The position numbers and the translations under genes are program-made. This document shows, piece by piece, positions 6,450 to 13,886 of a stretch of DNA of 64,000 bases. The notes under the pieces are model-generated. The model did not search any database. It was not told where the DNA came from and saw only the letters and a list, made by a program, of their open reading frames with translations. This DNA comes from Dechloromonas sp. TW-R-39-2 (GTDB taxonomy: Bacteria > Pseudomonadota > Gammaproteobacteria > Burkholderiales > Rhodocyclaceae), in the NCBI RefSeq assembly GCF_016864195.1, contig NZ_CP045202.1:62001-126000 (forward strand). Reading direction: 5' to 3'. Every line of letters begins with the position of its first letter. The first letter of the stretch is position 1.

Positions 6450-7427
6450 ATGTCCCACAGCGCCGCCACCCAATACTCATTTCAAAATCGCATTACACGC
6501 GACTCGGATGAGCACGCCGAAGCACTGAAGGACTGGGACCAGGTCTACGATCAGTTATCGCCCGGCAACTTCGAAGGCAAGGTCATCGACCTGCGTTTCA
6601 AGGGACTGCAGATATTTCGCGAAACAACCAATCGTTCGGTCTCGCAAAGCGGCAGTTCGTGGAATGGCTGTTTCGTTGTTGGCATCCCGGTCAGCATGAA
6701 AGGTACCGGCCTGTTTGCCCGCCAGGTACTGACCCACGATTCAATGCTCACCTTCCACAGCGACCAGGAGTTCTCGCTCACCTCGCCCGAATACTTCGAT
6801 GTCGTTGCAGTGGCGATTCCGGAAGCAACATTGCTCAATGCACTGAATCCCGATGCTCACGACCAGTTGCGCCATGTTTTTCCCAAAGCACCGACCGTCA
6901 TGGTGGCCGAACCGCAATTGATCGACGAATTACGCAGTTGCCTGCTATCGATTTTCGATCCGGCCAGTTTTGAACCCGCCCTGCTCCGCTATCCGCAGGT
7001 ACAGCGCGCCATGAGCTCCGCCGTGATCGGGCATCTGGCCGAAGTCCTGCACGCCTCTAGTCACGCGCCTTTGCCGACCCGCTCGTTCAAGGGACGCTGC
7101 CACGTCGTCAAGGAAGCCACCGACTACGCGCTGTCAAACACGTCGGAACCGATCACTGTTGCCGATCTGTGCCAGAAACTGAACATCAGCCGACGCATGC
7201 TCAACTACTGCTTTCAGGAAGTGCTCGACACCAACCCGGTGCACTACCTGCGCTCGCTGCGCCTGAACGGCGTACGCCGCGAACTGCGCCAGCCCATGCC
7301 TTCAAACACACAAATTCGCGACATCGCCGGCAAATGGGGCTTCTGGCACCTGCCGCGCTTCGCCGCCGAATACCGCGCCCTGTTCGGCGAACTGCCCTCG
7401 GAAACGGCTCGCCACTGGCGCAATTGA
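6450..7427 (+). CDS. AraC-family transcriptional regulator, EutR/FeaR-like
   Basis: A 325-residue regulator. The N-terminal ~200 residues form a ligand-sensing domain, and the C-terminal ~100 residues carry two helix-turn-helix motifs: 'ITVADLCQKLNISRRMLNYCFQE' as HTH1 (given here only as the region at residues ~236-258), and 'IRDIAGKWGFWHLPRF' as HTH2. The 'GFWHL..FA..Y..LFGE.PS' ending is typical of the EutR branch, which controls ethanolamine or other amine catabolism. It is divergent from the amine dehydrogenase operon, so it is the obvious candidate activator, responding to amine or aldehyde. The ATG start has only a weak ribosome site (GAAAGTG). Family call firm; target inferred. Confidence 0.88.
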   Translation: MSHSAATQYSFQNRITRDSDEHAEALKDWDQVYDQLSPGNFEGKVIDLRFKGLQIFRETTNRSVSQSGSSWNGCFVVGIPVSMKGTGLFARQVLTHDSMLTFHSDQEFSLTSPEYFDVVAVAIPEATLLNALNPDAHDQLRHVFPKAPTVMVAEPQLIDELRSCLLSIFDPASFEPALLRYPQVQRAMSSAVIGHLAEVLHASSHAPLPTRSFKGRCHVVKEATDYALSNTSEPITVADLCQKLNISRRMLNYCFQEVLDTNPVHYLRSLRLNGVRRELRQPMPSNTQIRDIAGKWGFWHLPRFAAEYRALFGELPSETARHWRN

Positions 7428-7434
7428 CGCCGGA

Positions 7435-8691
7435 TTAAAACGCCCCTTCAAACAGCTGGACCTGAACATTTTCGCCGACCGCAACGCCAGCGCACTCTTC
7501 GGCCAGCACGATAAAGCAGTTGGCTTCCGACATTGAACTGAGTACGCCGGAGCCTTGATTGCCGACCATTTTGACCTGCCAGCGGCCGTCGACCGCGCCA
7601 ACCCGGCCGCGCAGATATTCCCGGCGCCCGACCTGTTTTTTGATCGCCACGGCTGATTCGACACTCAGCAAAGGGCGTTCCGGCAAGGGATCGACCCCGG
7701 ACAGACGCAACAAGGCATCGAGCGCAAACTGCGTGTAGCTGACCATCACCGCAACCGGGTTGCCGGGCAGTCCGAACAACCAGGCTTGACCGACCTTGCC
7801 AAAAGCCATCGGACGCCCCGGTTTGATATTCAATTTCCAAAAACTGACCTGCCCCAGCTTGTCGAGAATATCGCGCACAAAATCGGCTTCGCCGACTGAA
7901 ACGCCGCCGGTCGTGATGATCGCATCGGCGACCAGTGCAGCTTCGGCCAGTGCGGCTTCAAGGGCTTCCGGGCGATCCGGAACCACGCCCATGTCGATGA
8001 TATCGGCACCAAGTCGGGTAAGCAGGCCGTGCAGGGTGTAGCGGTTGCTGTCATAGACCTCGCCCGGCGCAAGGGGCTTGCCGATCGATGCCAGTTCGTC
8101 ACCGGTCGAGAAAAATGCAACCCGCAAACGACGTTTGACCGCGACCTCAGCCACGCCAAGTGAAGCGATCAAGCCTAATTCGGCCGGTCCGATTCGCTTG
8201 CCGGCGGCCATGGCAACCGCTCCCCGAGCAAGATCCTCACCGGCTTTGCGTGTGTTCTGGCCGGAGCGCTGCCCGGACGGAATGAAAACAGCCCCGGGCT
8301 CGGTCCGCGTTACTTCCTGTACAACCACGGTATCGGCACCAGCCGGCAGAACGGCACCGGTCATGATACGCACCGCCTGCCCCTTGCCGACCAAGCCAGA
8401 GAAGGCGTTGCCGGCCAGCGCCGTACCCACCACTGCCAGCCGTGTTTCGCCTTCGGCAGAGAGACTGTCAAAGCGGATGGCATAGCCATCCATCGCCGAA
8501 TTATCGTGGGCAGGAACATCGTGCGGCGCAATGATGTCGGCGGCCAGAACCCGGCCCAACGCAGCGCGTACCGGCAGATATTCGTGACCGCGGATCGGCG
8601 TGACCTCGGCTACCATCCGTTCGCGCGCCTCGGCAGCCGAAAGGGCGCGGTTGGCTGGATCACGGGAAAGACAGGAGGTGGTATCGGTCAT
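7435..8691 (-). CDS. moeA: molybdopterin molybdenumtransferase MoeA
   Basis: A 418-residue enzyme that inserts molybdate or tungstate into adenylylated molybdopterin in the final step of Moco synthesis, in the cytoplasm. Family motifs are clear: 'PAHDNSAMDGYAIR' near the N-terminus, 'GDEL..G.PL.PG.VYDSN', 'TTGGVSVGEADFVRD', 'IKPGRPMAFGK' and 'FGLPGNPVAVMVS'. The ATG at 8691 is preferred over the upstream in-frame ATG because it leads straight into the conserved region and follows the upstream transporter stop by 4 bp. It is the last gene of the tungstate/molybdate transporter operon and close to a formate dehydrogenase operon. Whether it prefers W or Mo cannot be read from sequence. Confidence 0.95.
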   Translation of the reverse strand: MTDTTSCLSRDPANRALSAAEARERMVAEVTPIRGHEYLPVRAALGRVLAADIIAPHDVPAHDNSAMDGYAIRFDSLSAEGETRLAVVGTALAGNAFSGLVGKGQAVRIMTGAVLPAGADTVVVQEVTRTEPGAVFIPSGQRSGQNTRKAGEDLARGAVAMAAGKRIGPAELGLIASLGVAEVAVKRRLRVAFFSTGDELASIGKPLAPGEVYDSNRYTLHGLLTRLGADIIDMGVVPDRPEALEAALAEAALVADAIITTGGVSVGEADFVRDILDKLGQVSFWKLNIKPGRPMAFGKVGQAWLFGLPGNPVAVMVSYTQFALDALLRLSGVDPLPERPLLSVESAVAIKKQVGRREYLRGRVGAVDGRWQVKMVGNQGSGVLSSMSEANCFIVLAEECAGVAVGENVQVQLFEGAF

Positions 8692-8695
8692 GGCA

Positions 8696-9502
8696 TCACT
8701 TCTTTGCATTGGGGAAAAACACCTGCTGGCCATCCGCCCGGAAAGCGGCAATCGCTTCCTGACCGGTCGGTGAGATCAGCCACTGGGCAAAACGCTCGGC
8801 GGCTTCCTTTTTGACATGCGCATGGCGAGCCGGATTGACCGGAATCACGCCGTAGGGATTGAACAGAACCGGATCTCCAGCGTAGACCAGATCAAGGTCA
8901 CGACGGTTCTTGAAAGCCCCCCAAGTGGCACGATCAGAGATCGTGTATGCGCCAGTGGCGGCCGCCATGTTCAAGGTCGGCCCCATGCCGCTGCCTGTTT
9001 CCTTATAACCAGCCAGTGTTTTCGGATCAGTCCCGGCCTTGCTCCACAAGCGCAACTCAGCCGCGTGCGTACCGCTCTTGTCGCCACGCGAGATGAAAGA
9101 CTGGCCTGTACGGGCAATGGCGATCAAGGCATCGTTGACGTTCGCCGCTTTGCGGACGCCCGCCGGATCATCCTGCGGACCAACGATGATGAAATCGTTG
9201 TACATCACGTCCTTGCGATAACTGCCGTAGCCATCGGCAACGAATTTGTCTTCAGCCGCACGATCATGCACAAAAAGCACGTCCGCATCGCCACGCCGGC
9301 CAATTTCCAACGCCTGTCCGGTACCAACCGCGACAACGCGGACCTTGATCGCGGTCGACTGTTCAAAACGGGGCAAAATCCAGCCGAACAAACCTGACTG
9401 CTCGGTCGACGTGGTCGAAGCAACAACCAGTGCTTCCTGCGCGAAACACAGGCTGGTGCTCAAGCTGAGCAGGGCAATCAACGATCGAAGGCAATTCGCC
9501 AT
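8696..9502 (-). CDS. tupA: tungstate-type ABC transporter substrate-binding protein TupA
   Basis: A 268-residue periplasmic binding protein with a signal peptide (residues 1-~21, LCFA-QEA). The motif 'VVASTTSTEQSGLF' right after the leader is the oxyanion-binding hallmark of TupA-type proteins, distinguishing it from ModA. Further conserved parts are 'SRGDKSGTHAAEL' and 'YTISDRATW'. The ATG at 9502 has AAGGAG seven bases upstream, so its 25-bp overlap with the end of the ATPase gene is real. It delivers tungstate, or possibly molybdate, to the TupBC transporter for Moco enzymes such as the formate dehydrogenase encoded nearby. Metal specificity is family inference. Confidence 0.9.
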   Translation of the reverse strand: MANCLRSLIALLSLSTSLCFAQEALVVASTTSTEQSGLFGWILPRFEQSTAIKVRVVAVGTGQALEIGRRGDADVLFVHDRAAEDKFVADGYGSYRKDVMYNDFIIVGPQDDPAGVRKAANVNDALIAIARTGQSFISRGDKSGTHAAELRLWSKAGTDPKTLAGYKETGSGMGPTLNMAAATGAYTISDRATWGAFKNRRDLDLVYAGDPVLFNPYGVIPVNPARHAHVKKEAAERFAQWLISPTGQEAIAAFRADGQQVFFPNAKK

Positions 9503-10197
9503 GGCAATTCTCCTTGTAAAAACGCACGCGCCGCGGGGGATTGCGGACGGGCAAAAAAACGCTGGGCCGATTCGTGTTCCTGAACCCGGCCATCGGCGAG
9601 AAAGATAATGTCGTCAGCCAGGCGCGTCGCCTGGCCCAGATTATGAGTGGTCATCAACACCTTGGCCCCTTCGGTCCGGATTTCGCGGATGATGCGCTCG
9701 ACCGCCTCGGTGGCCGACGGATCAAGGCTGGCCGTCGGCTCATCAAGCAACAACAAGCGTGGCCGCATGGCCCAGGCTCTGGCCAGAGCCAGACGCTGAC
9801 GCTCGCCGCCAGACAACAGGCGGGCACAATCATTGGCCCGATGCGCCAGACCAACGCGCTCAAGAACATCCATCGTCCGTTCGCGCCGGGCAGCCTTGCC
9901 CGTTGCCGGGGCATGCAAGGCAAACTCGACATTGGTAAAAACCGAAAGTCGGAGCAGCATCGGTTGCTGGAAGACCATGGCCAACCGCCCCTCCGGCCGG
10001 GCAGCGCCGGCCCATGAGAGAGTACCGCCATGGTTTGCCTGCAGGCCGGCAATCAGCCGCAACAACACCGTCTTGCCGGTCCCGTTTGGACCAAGGATCA
10101 CGCTGATTCCCTCCCCGGACAATACGAACTCGACGCCATCAAGGACACGGCGGTCATCCGGGGCAAAACGCAAACCGGAAATCTGCAGAGGAAACAT
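9478..10197 (-). CDS. tupC: tungstate ABC transporter ATP-binding protein TupC
   Basis: A 239-residue ABC ATPase with Walker A 'GPNGTGKT', Q-loop region 'MVFQQPMLLR', signature 'LSGGERQRLALARA', Walker B 'LLLLDEPTASLD' and H-loop 'LMTTHNL'. The ATG at 10197 overlaps the permease stop (TGATG), so this start was chosen; a much longer in-frame reading upstream has no ABC-like sequence and only shadows the permease gene. It energises uptake through TupB. Its C-terminal end overlaps the binding-protein gene by 25 bp. Confidence 0.93.
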   Translation of the reverse strand: MFPLQISGLRFAPDDRRVLDGVEFVLSGEGISVILGPNGTGKTVLLRLIAGLQANHGGTLSWAGAARPEGRLAMVFQQPMLLRLSVFTNVEFALHAPATGKAARRERTMDVLERVGLAHRANDCARLLSGGERQRLALARAWAMRPRLLLLDEPTASLDPSATEAVERIIREIRTEGAKVLMTTHNLGQATRLADDIIFLADGRVQEHESAQRFFARPQSPAARAFLQGELPWRIAFDR

Positions 10198-10885
10198 CAA
10201 CCATACCTCCGCACCGCCCAGCAACGCACGAAATGGGCAGCGGCATTGAGTCCGAGGATGATCACCATCAACACCAGGCCCAGCGCAATGGACAGGGCCA
10301 GATCGCCCTTGCTCGTTTCCAGCGCGATTGCCGTGGTCATCACCCGCGTATAACCGTCGATATTGCCGCCCACGATCATCACCGCCCCCACCTCGGACAT
10401 TGCCCGTCCCAACCCGGCGAGCAATGCAACGGAAAGTGCGAAGCGACAATCGGCCAGCAACAACAGGACGGCCTGTGGCCGGGCAATGCCGATCAGAACA
10501 AACTCCGGGGCGTATTCCTTCCAGGCCTCTTCAACAATTTGGCGCGAGACGGCGGCAATCAAGGGCACAACCAGTACGCTCTGCGCGACGATCATCGCCA
10601 GCGGCGAGAAAAGCAGACCGTAACTGCCGAAGGGGCCGCTGCGCGACAAGGCAAGATAGACGAGAACACCAACCACGACCGAAGGCAGGCCCATCAGCGC
10701 ATTGAGGCAAACGATTAACGCCCCGCGGCCAGGAAAACTGGCGACAGCCAGCCACGCTCCCATCGGCAAGCCAATCAGGCCACCGATGAGCAGCGCCGAC
10801 AAACTGACACGCAACGACATGCCAACGATGTCGAACAATCGATGGTCGAAGCTGCCAAGCAGCGAGAGGGCGCTGGAAAGGGTGT

Positions 10886-10892
<7 letters not shown>
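10197..10892 (-). CDS. tupB: tungstate ABC transporter permease TupB
   Basis: A 231-residue inner-membrane permease with about five or six transmembrane helices. The EAA-like loop lies at '[20 protein letters not shown]', followed by '[19 protein letters not shown]', typical of TupB/ModB-like permeases. It is the first standard gene of tupB-tupC-tupA-moeA. Its ATG has no visible Shine-Dalgarno sequence. It overlaps the stop of a low-complexity leader reading frame (ATGCTAG), so expression may depend on translational coupling, and a long hexanucleotide repeat lies just upstream. Confidence 0.92.
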
Positions 10893-11155
<263 letters not shown>

Positions 11156-11228
11156 CAGACCACTCTAATATTCACTACAGACAGAAACCCTCTGCCCATA
11201 CCTGCCAACCCGCAATCCGGACACAACC

Positions 11229-11582
11229 ATGCAAAACATCCTGATCATCATTCATGCCGCTCCTTACGGCAGCGAACGCTGCCTTTCCGCCCTTCGGCTG
11301 GCAACTGCGTTAGCCGGCCATGATGCCAAACCGGCCATCCGCATTTTTCTGATGTCTGACGCAACCGTCCTCGGCCTGCCCAATCAGATCGATGGTGCCG
11401 GCAACGGCTTGCAAGGCATGGTTGAAGGACTGGTCGCCCAAGGCGTTGAAATCCGCCTTTGCCGCACCTGCGCACTGGCCCGAGGCCTGGGTGATTTACC
11501 GCTGATCCCCGGAACGACCATCGGTACGCTGGTTGAACTGGCCGATGCGACGCTGGCCGCCGACAAGGTCATTACTTTCTAG
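11229..11582 (+). CDS. DsrE/DsrF-like family protein
   Basis: A 117-residue cytosolic protein with the DsrE-like alpha/beta pattern: an initial strand 'ILIIIHAAPYGSERC', a central strand 'IRIFLMSDATVLGL', and a conserved cysteine region 'IRLCRTCALARGL'. DsrE-type proteins bind or transfer sulfur, usually as oligomers with an active-site cysteine. This one resembles the YchN branch. It stands alone, divergent from the tungstate transporter, and is followed by a strong bidirectional terminator. A link to sulfuration of the nearby Mo/W enzymes is only a suggestion. Confidence 0.8.
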   Translation: MQNILIIIHAAPYGSERCLSALRLATALAGHDAKPAIRIFLMSDATVLGLPNQIDGAGNGLQGMVEGLVAQGVEIRLCRTCALARGLGDLPLIPGTTIGTLVELADATLAADKVITF

Positions 11583-11592
11583 CCAGCAATCC

Positions 11593-11633
11593 AAAACAGA
11601 AAACCCGGCCTGAAACGCCGGGTTTTCTGTTTT
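11593..11633. terminator. bidirectional intrinsic terminator
   Basis: A perfect 17-bp stem (11593-11609 with 11617-11633) and a 7-base loop, A-rich on the left and T-rich on the right. It serves both the DsrE-like gene (rightward) and the end of the formate dehydrogenase operon (leftward). Confidence 0.9.
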
Positions 11634-11647
11634 TACGACCGAAACGC

Positions 11648-11974
11648 TTACTTCTTCGCTGCGGGCGCTACCACGGGTGCCGCTGCCGGCGTTGGTGCAG
11701 CCGGCGCAGCAGGAGCAGCGGCAGGCGGCGGTGGCGGAATAGGCGTCGGCTTGACGGTAACGCCTTTGGCTTTCTGTTCCTTGATGTATTTCTCAGCGAC
11801 ACGATCCTGAGCCTTGCCGAGTTGCTCGCCTTCCATCTTGGCGGTTTCCGCAGCCTTGACCTTGGCCTCCTCGGCCTTGACCTTGGCTTCTTCACTCGGC
11901 GGCGGCAACTTGGCCCACGCACCAGCACTGGCTACGGTCAACGCCAGAATCAGGGCAAATTTGCTGTGCTTCAT
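11648..11974 (-). CDS. small exported Lys/Glu- and Pro/Ala-rich protein, last gene of formate dehydrogenase operon
   Basis: A 108-residue protein with a signal peptide (MKHSKFALILALTVASAGAWA). A charged, helix-forming stretch follows (PPPSEEAKVKAEEAKVKA, repeating EEAKVKA), then a Pro/Ala-rich tail. The ATG at 11974 is favoured because GGGAGG lies 9 bases upstream; an ATG at 11980 is possible but very close to that site. It lies 17 bp downstream of the cytochrome b subunit and ends at a strong terminator. I do not recognise a family. The composition suggests an extended periplasmic linker or structural protein. Confidence 0.7.
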   Translation of the reverse strand: MKHSKFALILALTVASAGAWAKLPPPSEEAKVKAEEAKVKAAETAKMEGEQLGKAQDRVAEKYIKEQKAKGVTVKPTPIPPPPPAAAPAAPAAPTPAAAPVVAPAAKK

Positions 11975-11990
11975 ATTCATCTTCCTCCCA

Positions 11991-12998
11991 TTAACCTTTC
12001 GGGTGACCGGACTTGCCAGCCTTGACGTCGTTGAACCATTCCTCATGGTGCTCGCGCGCCCAGGTTTCATCGACATAACCGGTTTGCATTGAATTCAGCG
12101 CCCCATCAACACCGATTGTCCCCATGTAGATGTGCCCAAAGGCAAGCAGCAACATGGTGATCGCCGCAACTGCGTGGACCAGGCTAGCCAGCTGCATATC
12201 CGCCCGAAGCTGCCCGAAGTTCGGGAAGTCGAGAATGAAGCCGGTCACCGACACGGTCAGGCCGAGGATGGTCACGCCAATCCAGAACCAGGTTTTTTCA
12301 CCGAAGTTGAAGCGCCCGGAAGGTACGTGTTCGCCCGTCAGCAAACCGCCCGCCTTGCGAATCCACAATGCATCGATGTTTTGCCAGACGTTGTCACGCG
12401 CCCAGACGGCAATCATCGCCAATGTTGAAAAAGCAAAGAGAGGTCCGATGAAGTTATGCGCGTTTTTACCGAGCACCATCAGGTAACCAAACAAGCTGTG
12501 GCCGATAATCGGTATCAGTACATGCTTGCCAAACAAAATGGCCAGCCCGGTGGCAGCCAGCACCAGGAAAGTACCCGCCGTCAGCCAATGCACCACCCGT
12601 TCGTAGCGCGGGAAGCGCTGGATCAGCTTGCCGGTCAACGGATCATGGTTGGTCAGCGGCCCCTTGATCTTGTAGAAGGCCAGAATTGCCGCCACAACCA
12701 GCACCAGCAACCATCCGCCATAGGTCGTCAGCGGCCCGTTGCGCAGGTGGCGCCAGGCATTGCCACCATCCTGGATCAGTACGCCGGCCTCGATGCCGCG
12801 ATTGGTCGTGAAATGCTCCTTATCCTGGCGCACTTCGCGCCACATCGGCGCATTGTTACCAGGCTGTGTCTGCTGCCGTTCCGCCTGTTGCTGAGCCGGT
12901 GGAGCATCAGCCGCATGCAGCGGCAACCCCCAGGCCAGCATCAGGCAGGCGGCGATCAGCCAGCGCCCGAGCAGTGAGGCAAAATTTGAAGTCGTCAT
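11991..12998 (-). CDS. fdhC: formate dehydrogenase gamma subunit, cytochrome b556
   Basis: A 335-residue inner-membrane subunit. The ATG at 12998 has GAGGAG 6 bases upstream, whereas a longer in-frame extension reads into the neighbouring gene. A signal-like segment (residues ~5-29) and an N-terminal periplasmic part precede the four-helix cytochrome b core, beginning about 'RYERVVHWLTAGTFLVLAATGLA' (residues ~135-157). Histidines in 'VVHWLTAG', 'NAHNFIGPLF' and 'LVHAVAAITMLLLAFGHIYMG' fit haem ligation. It passes electrons from the periplasmic FdhAB to the quinone pool. Confidence 0.93.
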   Translation of the reverse strand: MTTSNFASLLGRWLIAACLMLAWGLPLHAADAPPAQQQAERQQTQPGNNAPMWREVRQDKEHFTTNRGIEAGVLIQDGGNAWRHLRNGPLTTYGGWLLVLVVAAILAFYKIKGPLTNHDPLTGKLIQRFPRYERVVHWLTAGTFLVLAATGLAILFGKHVLIPIIGHSLFGYLMVLGKNAHNFIGPLFAFSTLAMIAVWARDNVWQNIDALWIRKAGGLLTGEHVPSGRFNFGEKTWFWIGVTILGLTVSVTGFILDFPNFGQLRADMQLASLVHAVAAITMLLLAFGHIYMGTIGVDGALNSMQTGYVDETWAREHHEEWFNDVKAGKSGHPKG

Positions 12999-13008
12999 CG
13001 TCAACTCC

Positions 13009-13224
13009 TCAGTTAGCCTTCTTGTACTCGTTCTGGGACTGGTTGCGGTTGGCCAGCGCAGCCTCCCATGCAGCCTTGTCGCCAGCAAATTTTCCACCTT
13101 CCCAGGGCCGGGTGTCCGACTTGCCCTGGTAATTGCCCGGCTTGTAGTTGGCGACCTGTGAATACTCACCGCAGGCGCTCAGAACGAAGGCTGCGGTCGA
13201 CATCAAAAAGAGAGCTTTTTTCAT
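13009..13224 (-). CDS. small lipoprotein in formate dehydrogenase operon
   Basis: A 71-residue protein with a classical lipobox (FVLSAC, Cys18) after a short basic hydrophobic leader, so it is predicted to be lipidated and held in a membrane. The mature part is short, polar and tyrosine/asparagine-rich ('NYKPGNYQGKSDTRPWEGGKF'). The start overlaps the FdhB stop by 4 bp (ATGA), and the gene is followed by the cytochrome b subunit after 10 bp. It is thus firmly inside the operon and likely translated in fixed ratio with it. No characterised family is known to me; a role in assembling or anchoring the complex is inference. Confidence 0.8.
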   Translation of the reverse strand: MKKALFLMSTAAFVLSACGEYSQVANYKPGNYQGKSDTRPWEGGKFAGDKAAWEAALANRNQSQNEYKKAN

Positions 13225-13874
13225 TTTTGCCCCTCCCGTTGCTGCTCACGAACCTGCTCCTGCTTGCGCTCCTGAGCCTGTTCCGGCTTGCCGTAAGCTG
13301 TCGTCCAGCCCCATGCGGCATCGCCAGCCTTGCCGCGACGTAGCGCACGATCACGAAAAATATCGGAGATCACCGGTGCATCGCCAGCCAGCAATGCCTT
13401 GGTAGCGCACATTTCGGCGCAAGCCGGCAACTTGCCTTCGGAAATGCGATTGCGACCGTATTTTTCGAACTCTGCCTTGGAACCGTTCTCTTCCGGCCCA
13501 CCCGAACAGAAGGTGCACTTGTCCATCTTGCCACGCGCGCCAAAGGCCGCCGGACCATTCGGAAACTGTGGTGCACCGAACGGACAGGCGAAGAAGCAGT
13601 AGCCGCAACCGATACAGGCATCCTTGTTGTGCAGGACGACACCCTCTTCCGTCTTGTAAAAACAATCGGTCGGGCAAACGGCCATACAGGGCGCATCGGA
13701 ACAGTGCATGCACGAGACGGAAACAGATTTTTCGCCTGGCACACCATCATTGATGGTCACGACGCGACGGCGGTTAACCCCCCAAGGCACTTCGTGTTCA
13801 TTTTTACAAGCGGTGACGCAGCCATTGCACTCAATGCAGCGCTCCGAGTCACAGAGAAATTTCATGCGAGCCAT
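13221..13874 (-). CDS. fdhB: formate dehydrogenase beta subunit, four [4Fe-4S] ferredoxin-like protein
   Basis: A 217-residue iron-sulfur subunit. Four cysteine groups are visible: 'CIECNGCVTACK' near the N-terminus, 'CMHCSDAPCMAVCP', 'CIGCGYCFFACPFG', and 'CTFC...CAEMCATKAL'. This is the arrangement of FdnH/FdhB-type subunits that carry electrons from the catalytic subunit to cytochrome b. It has no signal peptide, in line with co-export with the Tat-dependent alpha subunit. The C-terminus is a Gln/Glu/Lys-rich tail instead of the membrane helix of E. coli FdnH, which may explain the need for additional small anchoring proteins. Confidence 0.94.
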   Translation of the reverse strand: MARMKFLCDSERCIECNGCVTACKNEHEVPWGVNRRRVVTINDGVPGEKSVSVSCMHCSDAPCMAVCPTDCFYKTEEGVVLHNKDACIGCGYCFFACPFGAPQFPNGPAAFGARGKMDKCTFCSGGPEENGSKAEFEKYGRNRISEGKLPACAEMCATKALLAGDAPVISDIFRDRALRRGKAGDAAWGWTTAYGKPEQAQERKQEQVREQQREGQK

Positions 13875-13886
13875 TGTTCTTCTCCT

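Noticed and set aside
6206..6469. Leftward 87-codon frame in the aauB/araC-type intergenic region
   Set aside because: Its start lies inside the regulator gene, there is no ribosome site, and it reads across the palindromic box 3; base composition is intergenic-like.
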